From: Primulina eburnea
Lineage: Eukaryota > Streptophyta > Magnoliopsida > Lamiales > Gesneriaceae
Reading direction: 5' to 3'
NCBI RefSeq assembly: GCF_022965805.1
Contig: NC_133103.1
Coordinates: 50,914,386 to 50,978,385, forward strand
Length of the DNA stretch: 64,000 nt
Shown: piece after piece, positions 56,616 through 64,000 of the stretch
How the letters are laid out: every line of letters starts with the position of its first letter
Position numbering within the stretch: the stretch's first letter is position 1
Notes under the pieces: generated by a model
Told to the model about the DNA's origin: nothing
What the model saw: only the letters and a program-made list of their open reading frames with translations
Databases searched by the model: none
Made by a program: the position numbers and the translations under genes

Positions 56616-57036
56616 CAGGGCCGGTCTTAGACTTTGAAGGGCCTGATGCAAAAAAAAAAAGTCCTTTGTATTTATATAAAACTAATACTAAAATCAATAA
56701 TATAAAGAAAATTTCATTATTTGATTAGATAAACTAATATCTATAATAAAAAAACATTATATTCCACATTGTTAATAATCAGTATCGTTACTCTATTTTG
56801 GTGGTTCTTTTTAGATGTAAGGATCAACATGAAAATTTGAAGTGTCCGATTGATAAACACACTACCCACTATTAAATTTTAAAATATTTGATTTTAAAAA
56901 ATTTGAAGATAAAATCCAAAGTCCAAATATTCAACCCAATATACTCATAACCTCAATTTAATTGGGCCCTATTCAGTCCATTCCAGCTGGGGCCCTGTGC
57001 GGTGGCCCCATGTTGACCACCCCAGGGCCGCCCCTG
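56616..57036. mobile_element. hAT non-autonomous element (421 bp), perfect 8-bp TSD
   Basis: The ends CAGGGCCGGTCTTAG and (complement) CAGGGGCGGCCCTGG; TSD AGTTTTGA on both sides (56608-56615 and 57037-57044). It shares terminal words with the hAT at 31651-32465. No transposase. Confidence 0.94.
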
Positions 57037-57044
57037 AGTTTTGA

Positions 57045-58471
57045 TATATTGTACACTTACTATGCATATTTATTTAAGCACCGTTGATGTGACATTCACC
57101 TATTAGATATGTAATTTTTCTATGTTTTATAACATCTAATATGTGCGTGACATATCATTAATACTCACATAAATGTATATTATGGATGTGCATCATATCA
57201 AAACTATGTGTGTGTGTGAAGTCTCTCTGAATAATAAGGGCTAAAAATCATATGAAAAATGGATATCAAAGTTAACTTATTAAAAAAATATTTTAAAAAG
57301 TGCTTATTTACCAAGCTATGCATGGAATTTCTGTAAAAATTATAAATGAATAAATACTTTATAAAATACAATTTCGTTGTATACAAGATACTGTTAGCAA
57401 AATAACTTTTATATAAAAGGTCGTTACAATTATTTTTTTAAAAAAACTATATATTAATCCTTCGACCTACAAATACATAAATATTATTTTTAAAAATTTT
57501 AAAATAATTGGAACTTATGCCCGTCGAAGTATCTTTACAAATTATCCGCCCACATGAAACTCAATAATTGAATATATGGCTTTCAATAAATGGTAATTAA
57601 ATTATATGAAAAGGGCCACCTTTCTTTATTTCGCAAAATAACTAAATAAATAATCTATCAAAGTTTTTTTTTTTTGCCAAAAATAATCATTTAACCCCAC
57701 CCATCATATATAAAATTTTCAATAAAAAATTTAAAATAAAATTTTATATATATTCTATTTTAAAATTAAAATAATTCCAACTCATGCCCCCTCAAAGTAT
57801 CTTAAATCTTGGACTTTTTCATATTGCAATCTTTGTGAAATCATTCTCCCACAAACTCAATAATTGAATACTCCATTTGGCTTTCAATCCCCAACCAAGA
57901 ATGCTATGTTTTTACAAAATAGATTTATTTTCCAAACTTTCAAAAATTGAAGAAACATATACTTTCTTGAAGAGGGATGGGCACAATAAATGCCACCCTT
58001 AATCAAATCTATTATTGCAAAAATAATATGAATGAATTAACTTGCCTCTATAGAACACAACATCTCATAAAAAGTTAATGCAAAGCTTCTATTCAACTTT
58101 GGAAATATACTTTTACTTTCCCAAAATGAATTAAAGATTGTTTTAGTTCCATTTTCTTTTTTTTTTTGGAATTAAATATTCACCAACTTTCACTGTGTTA
58201 TGTATAAAAATTAGTATTTTCAATTTAAATTTTCATGGTTTCTAAAAAATAATTTTATTGCGAAATTTATAATCTACCAGCGATTCTATTTATTTTTAAA
58301 TAAAAAAATATCTCCGAAACATTAAAGAAATTAAAATAGCAAACTAAAAAACTAAACACTAAAATCAATTTATTTTGAAACTATATGTTTTTGTTTAAAA
58401 AAAAATCAGACATATCACCCATTGCAAAATGTGTAAATATGCTTTGGTTTTATAACCACAATCTTTAATAA
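57045..58471. other. Intergenic with a diverged local duplication
   Basis: 57482-57600 and 57722-57890 share AAAATAATTGGAACTTATGCCCGTCGAAGTATCTT / AAAATAATTCCAACTCATGCCCCCTCAAAGTATCTT-like blocks (in pieces) and AACTCAATAATTGAATA...GGCTTTCAAT. No gene recognised. Confidence 0.6.
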
Positions 58472-59315
58472 GTTGGCTAGGATCGGAGATTTGTTTAGAG
58501 GAGATGAATAAATAATCTAAGCAAATTATCAAAATATTTTAGTTGTGTTAGTAACATTGGAATGTAATTTTTTTCGATTGAATATCAATAATCAATAAGT
58601 CAGCAGTTTGTCAATGTGCGAAATTTAGGTCTGAACACTAAATGACTAAAGTGTGTGATCAGCTAGGTTATTAAATAGAAAGTTATGGTAGAATAACTTA
58701 TAAGTAAATAACATAAGTTTGTTTATGGATGTTTGGAGATTTCAAAAGTCTTATTTTCACTTACAGTGATTTCTCAAATGAAATTAGAAGCACAATCGAT
58801 CCTTAATGATCATATTGCTGAAAATCAGCACGTGCTTATTATGATAAGTTGGGCTCTTGAAAATTACTTTGAACTCGAAAAACTTTTCTTAGACACACAT
58901 AAATATTGAAGCGAGAAGGAGAGTTCGTAAATATGCATGAATGATTTATTTATAGGCATCGTCTGCAACAGTCGTCTTTTTTAATCTTGAAATCCGTTAG
59001 AAATATAGATGTCGTTGTGCCATGTCATCGTCTTTTTAGACATATAATACACTTAAGAATAGTGCACATGAACTGTGAGATTCAACAGACTAAAAAAGCT
59101 GTTACGCGAGATCTTATGCTATTATTAGCTGGGATATGCTCTTTAGGAATGATCAACATATGTTCAGGGAATGTCCGTTGTTTAGACTAACTGATCTACC
59201 GAGCTGTACTTTTCTATTAGTTGTTCTTTGGTCATCTCGGCTTTTGTCAGCGACCATCCTTTATATCAATTTGACTTCTATCATTTATCCTTCGCCATTG
59301 ATTAATACACTAACA
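58472..59315 (-). repeat. Degraded copia LTR
   Basis: GTTGGCTAGGATCGGAGATTT, then TTTAGAGGAGATGAATAAA parallels the end of the 7678 LTR (TGTTGGGGATCGAAGTTGAG, TTTAGAGG...GAATAAA). GTTTGTTTATGG...GGAGATTTC also parallels that LTR (GTTGTTTATGG...). The far end CACTAACA fits an LTR start on the minus strand. Boundaries are approximate. Confidence 0.5.
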
Positions 59316-59614
59316 ATATAGCTTAGACAATCGGTAGGGTTCTGATTAACAATTTTGCTTCCGAAACACATGTACACATGAATAATCAATTTTCTTCGTA
59401 AATTCATTTCGACTAGGCTATGTAATTATATGTTGGATCAACAGAATTTTTAAATCTCCAAAACATAAATGTTCTAACAAAGTGTGTTTGATATTTTATA
59501 AAACAAAGATGTAAAAGCCTATTATTTTTTTGTATAGAAGATTTTGCGTTCTTTTTTTTTTTACGAGGGTATAAAATGCTATTTTTCTAACATATATATG
59601 TAACAATTATTCTT

Positions 59615-59797
59615 TGAGTAAGTCTTTCATAAGACGGTCTCATTAATCTTTATTCGGGAGACGAATCAATTATGTCCATATTACAATAAAAATTAATATA
59701 TTTGACATAAAAAATAATACTTTTTTTGTGGATGGCCCATGTAGAATATCTGTTTCACAAAATTGACCCGTGAAAACATCTCATATCAATTTTGTTG
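59615..59797 (-). mobile_element. 182-bp MITE family, copy 16 (degraded)
   Basis: GAGTAAGTCTTTCATAAGACGGTCT to CCCGTGAAAACATCTCATAT with family interior words (in pieces: ATTACAATAAAA, ACATAAAAAATAATAC). Confidence 0.75.
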
Positions 59798-60653
59798 TTA
59801 TTTTGTTTTTTAATCACAAAAAAAATACGTAGCCACACCACATCACGTGTATGAGAAATAACAAAAGGGTCCCATTATTTATTTGTCTCTGTCTTTCCTT
59901 TTTATATGTGCTTTGTTTTTCATGGCGTTAGCTTCCCTGTGGCCCCATGAGGCATGTGAATTTTGTACTTCTTATGCGTAACAGCTCATACATCTTTCAT
60001 CCTTCAACCCCTTTTATTTATTTTATTTCATTAATATCATATTGTAAATTTTTATTACATTTTATAATCATCAAAATATTCAATATAGGACTGTGTCATA
60101 AATTAATCTATTAATCCTTTTCATAATCTTATAAAGTACTATAAAAAATTTAATTCAGAAAGCGATATTTGGACTAAACATTGTTCGTTTCAAGATCTTT
60201 TGCCTCCCTAAACATTATTTGTATAGAAAAATGTATCAAGAAACACCCCGTCACTTTCACTAACAAATCCCATGTACGCACACAATGCAAGGTGCATATA
60301 GCCTATAGGTTTAACCATTTGGTGTATTTTCTAATTTTAATTTTTTTTGCTTTCGATTTGACCATGAAATTTGCAAGAATCGGGCAAGAGGGGGACCTAC
60401 CATTAAATTTTTTTCCAAGATTAAACGCGGCATAAGTTGATTTATAACCATACTATTCAGTGAAAATTTTTCTTTCCATTTCCTCAAATCTTATGTTCTT
60501 GCAGTCTTTTGGTTTCTGTGCTTGGATTTTTTTTTTTGTTTATAGAAGAATCAGAGTCTATATTCTGTGTAAAATCAGTAATTTCTTTCTAGTTGTGGGT
60601 TTAATAGATTCGAGTGGTGCAGCTCATGCTCTGGTTCTTTCATGTGAAGATCG
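59798..60653. other. Upstream region and probable 5' UTR of the DUF3527 gene
   Basis: No other gene. T-rich leader-like sequence (TTTTTCTTTCC, TTTTTTTTTTTG) appears after about 60440. The transcription start is not resolved. Confidence 0.4.
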
Positions 60654-61467
60654 GTAAAGTTTTTTCCTTTGAAACCCATATTTTTTTCCTATGTGAAATT
60701 GCATTTTGAGCTTAAATGATGCGTTTTCTTGATAATAATGACGTTTTAGTTTGTGGGTATGGTTTGAAATTGAGTTTTGTATGGTTTTTGTTTAGTTTTT
60801 TTCACTGTTTTTGAGGATGGATTGGAAGAAGATTGCTCAAGCCTTAAATCTAGTTCTTTTGGTGAAGAACTTACTTCACATGAATCGTGATATATGATGC
60901 ATGAAATATGATTTTACTGTTGTTTTTTGGTATAAAGTTTGCAACTTTATTGTGGGTTGTGTTTCTTAAATTATCTTATTTAGCTATGTTGACATATAAT
61001 TTATGTGATAGTTTCTCCATATATGGTTATTGAAATGATTTAGTCTTTTTTCTTTTGATTTAAAGGAAATTTACTAAAAATATTGGTATTTTGTTGGCAA
61101 GATTCTGGATTTAAGCAGGTTTAATTTTGGTGATTAGGTTTGATCTAGATTTTTTTTTATTTTGTTGATAAACAAGAACCTGCTGGAGAGAAATTTGTCA
61201 AAAGTCAGTTTCTGTATTTAATTATCTTTTTGTTATCTAAGAGAGGTTATGTTTTTATAAATTTCAAATTGTTTGTCACGCATATAATAATCATTTTCAT
61301 CAGAAGCAGGTGCATGGAAATTCATCAGCTAGAGTTTATTGACTATATTTTGAAACATGAATCGAGTCCGGTCGCTCTAATCGAGATTCAAACATATTTC
61401 TTAGCTGTTTTGTTTTGATTTCTTTCAAACCGAATAAAACCAACTGATTTTGTTGTTTTGTTTCCAG
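60654..61467 (+). other. Probable 5'-UTR intron of the DUF3527 gene (814 bp)
   Basis: Donor AGATCG|GTAAAG and acceptor TTTTGTTTCCAG|ATT with a T-rich body. Frames in it have stops and no family similarity. Leader introns are common in plant genes; this one is inferred from splice signals only. Confidence 0.55.
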
Positions 61468-61606
61468 ATTGGTTCAGGGATGAGTAATGTATTAGGTTGC
61501 TTGGATCTAAATTTTACATCAGTATATAGTAGAAGCTACGAGTGAAAAGAGCACTTTTTATTTGATTTTGAGTGATTACCTCTCCCTTGAAGCTATAAGA
61601 CAGAGC

Positions 61607-63914
61607 ATGAGTATCGAACCGAGAGACAATGGGGAAAACAAAGAAAATACTATGATTTGTACTACAGAAGATCTTGAATTAGAAGAAGGGGGGATTCTTG
61701 TATCGCGAAAATGCTGTAGAAAACCAGAGCCTGAGCAAACTCTGATATTAAACATTCAAAGTTCATGTGTATATGCAACACCTAGTAAGTTCTTCTTTCA
61801 AAACTTTCATGGATTACATAATAGTATTCCTAAGCATATTACAAACTTTGATGAGAAGTATGCTCTTCGTTGCCTCGAGTCAATACGTAAGTTTGCTGCT
61901 TGGAATATCGCCTCAAAAGTGGATACATTGTCCTGTGATGCAAGTAATTTGACCAAAAGTATGGGTAGATTAACTGTTGAATCTCCGTCTTTTGCGTTTG
62001 GAACGGATGTTGTGGTAAACTCAAGTGGTGAATGGACGTTTAACCCTGTTACCCGTAGCTCAAGTATGATCAACATCATGAAAAGCCCTTTGCTTCAACG
62101 ATTTGGGTCGTTAGATAATGGTGTCGAAGATGGGAAAGTAAGTTTACATGTTGATACTGAATCGGTTAATCCTTATCTACTCGCCTCTACTAATGATTTA
62201 AACAACAAATCATCTCATAAAGTAACAGTTCCCGATGAAAAATATGTATCTGAACCTGTGCACAAAAGGGCTGTTTCTACATCAAGCACAAACTCAAGTA
62301 GCTCAGATCAGTCGTCTTGTTCCACGTCCGCTACCATGTATCAAGGAATGCTAACATGTGCATGGAAAAATGGGCTACCGCACTATGTTTACACCGTGGA
62401 TGATAGGCCAGAGGTCTATGTAGCCGACTTGTCCAAGGTCGAATCTTTAGATGATAAAGTTTTGGATTGTGTTTACACTTTCCATTCAAGGAAAGGGGGC
62501 AAGAAAGGAAACAATTCCTGTGAAATTTATTTGGAAAAAGTTGGCACTATGCGAGTTTCTAATTCAATCACATTATGTTCAGATAACTCAGACGTCATTG
62601 AAACTCGGTTTGTTCTTTCTGTTTCCAACCACGATGATCATGGGAAGATACAAACCTCGAATCACACCCTTAAGAAGAACAAGATGCTGGCTAAGAGAGT
62701 TGTGGACGTTTTTAGGTCTAGTCGCTCGTATAAGCACAGAGCATTCTACAAGAATGAGGCACCTCGTGCTATTCTTGAAGATGCATCTTCAAACCCTTCT
62801 CGAGAAACACAGGAAAGTTTAGATCAATACGAGGATGGTGCAGAAAGTAAGCATGTGCAAGATATTGAGTCAGCTGCCATTGTCGTGAAAGATCATGTCT
62901 TTGGCAATAGTAAGGTGGCTGATTTTGGAGGATGGGGAATGAAGTTTCTCAAGAAACCCGGAAATAATACGTCTTTAGAGACCTCTTTAGAGAACTCGAT
63001 GCCCTCCAAATGTACTCAAAATTCTGTGCAACGCTCCACAACAATCGACGTTCTTATTCCTGCTGGTTTTCATGGTGGACCGAGAACAATAAACAGTGGC
63101 CCTTCGTGTCTTATCGAGCGTTGGATCAATGGTGGCCGGTGTGACTGTGGGGGATGGGATATTGGCTGCCCGCTGACAATTCTCAACACCAAGTCGAGCT
63201 GCACGGATTTATCCCGCTTAGATGATGATTCACAAGAATGCAACTCAACTGATCTCTTCATACAGGTATGCTAACTCTTCCATCTATTATCTTCTTTCAT
63301 GAAATATCCAAAAAATTTGAATGTCACTGAGTTGGTCATTCTTGCAAAACGAAAATAGACACATAGTATTTCATAGTTAAATTCAGTTAAGCTTCATTTA
63401 TTTGCTGCTTATCCTATGGATCAAAGAGATACATGATATCAATTCGACTCCGGCTTACCATTGGAGCAAATGGTCCGAGTGAAGAGGTGTAATGGGTTGG
63501 TTCAAATATGTAAAGGAGCCTTACATGACATTATGTTTCTCACCATATTACTTCGGAATCCATGTTGATCTGTATAAGAAGTTCGAATGGCTTCATAAGA
63601 ACTTTACTATCGACTACGTGCCTCATTTATTTTGTTACTTTTTTTGCGAGATGATTACTTTCGTCAACTATTTCGAGTCCTTTATATGCATCAATCAGCA
63701 GTTCTCATGCAGTAAAGCACAGAGCTAACCATTCGGCATCCTTTTACAGGGTTCAAAACAGACCATTCCCGTCATGAAAATGGTGAATATACATGACGGC
63801 TTGTTTTACATCAATTTTCAGTCGAATCTCTCAGTTTTGCAGTCGTTCGCCATTGCTGCTGCGATCATTCATTCGCGAAGTCCGATTCCTCAATCCAAAC
63901 TGCACAGGAGTTGA
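61607..63914 (+). CDS. DUF3527-domain protein, two coding exons, 607 residues
   Basis: Exon 1 (61607-63265) ends ...LFIQ|GTATGC and exon 2 (63750-63914) starts after TTTTACAG; the joint reads LFIQ-GSKQTIPV in frame. The first in-frame ATG at 61607 is chosen; the open frame extends 15 codons upstream without ATG. The N-terminal third is polar. A Ser run (about 228-243) precedes LTCAWKNGLPHYVYTVDDRPEVY (about 249-271), then basic patches. The domain core is LIPAGFHGGPRT (about 482-493), then GPSCLIERWINGGRCDCGGWDIGCPLTIL (to about 526), with the conserved Cys and Trp, and the C-terminal NIHDGLYFINFQ-like segment (here GLFYINFQ) plus IAAAIIHSRSPIPQSK in exon 2. DUF3527 proteins are plant-specific; no molecular role is known to me. 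No signal peptide or membrane span. Both exons are intact. Confidence 0.92.
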
Positions 63915-64000
63915 AGTGTGTGTTGGCTTGTTGGAGAATGTATGTATAAGCACAGGCGACCAAAAAAAAATGGTTAAAATTCATAGTACAGTATACATTT
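63915..64000. other. 3' flank of the DUF3527 gene
   Basis: Start of the 3' UTR; no polyadenylation motif can be fixed before the window ends. Confidence 0.4.

Noticed and set aside
61562..61606. Upstream extension of the DUF3527 protein
   Set aside because: It begins with TTG; the first ATG in frame is at 61607.

Overview
This window is plant nuclear DNA, very probably from a eudicot. The evidence is split genes with GT-AG introns, an Aux/IAA gene, a plant-type TOM9, a PR-10 gene and dense plant retrotransposons. The transposon style recalls asterids, perhaps Lamiales, but that last step is recollection and not something the sequence proves. Only four host genes could be supported. The rest is AT-rich intergenic DNA made largely of nested, mostly dead mobile elements.

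Layout. 1-9.2 kb is a three-level nest: a Ty3/gypsy element (minus strand, one 2.76-kb LTR, broken gag) sits in the pol gene of a Ty1/copia element (minus strand, one 1.0-kb LTR). The outer edge of the copia element abuts a decayed piece of an endogenous caulimovirus-like sequence. 10.2-11.1 kb (minus) is an intact two-exon PR-10/Bet v 1 gene with a hAT-like MITE in its intron. 12.1-16.7 kb is a tandem duplication of a 2.07-kb unit. The second copy carries a 350-bp TRIM retrotransposon whose empty site survives in the first copy. 20.1-21.8 kb looks like a gypsy solo LTR. 24.1-26.4 kb (minus) is a complete five-exon Aux/IAA gene coding for 295 residues. 29.8-32.6 kb is a LINE pseudogene split by a TRIM-like element, a MITE and a hAT fragment. 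32.9-39.1 kb is a copia element with both LTRs. 42.6-44.1 kb is a copia solo LTR inside a MITE. 45.0-46.3 kb is a Mutator-like fold-back element ending 141 bp before the start codon of a TOM9-2 (TOM22-like) gene at 46.4 kb. 47-60 kb is repeats, solo LTRs and MITEs. 60.6-63.9 kb (plus) is a DUF3527-domain gene coding for 607 residues, with one coding intron and a probable 5'-UTR intron.

The host genes (hormone/ligand-binding PR-10, auxin co-receptor repressor, mitochondrial import, DUF3527) look independent of one another; no gene cluster is visible. The clearest unifying signal is a MITE family of about 182 bp with 16 recognisable copies. Two copies have perfect 9-bp target duplications of unmutated sequence and a third has a perfect AT-rich one, which suggests a Mutator-type transposase. 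Nested copies give a relative order of insertions. No CRISPR, operon, rRNA or true tRNA gene was seen.
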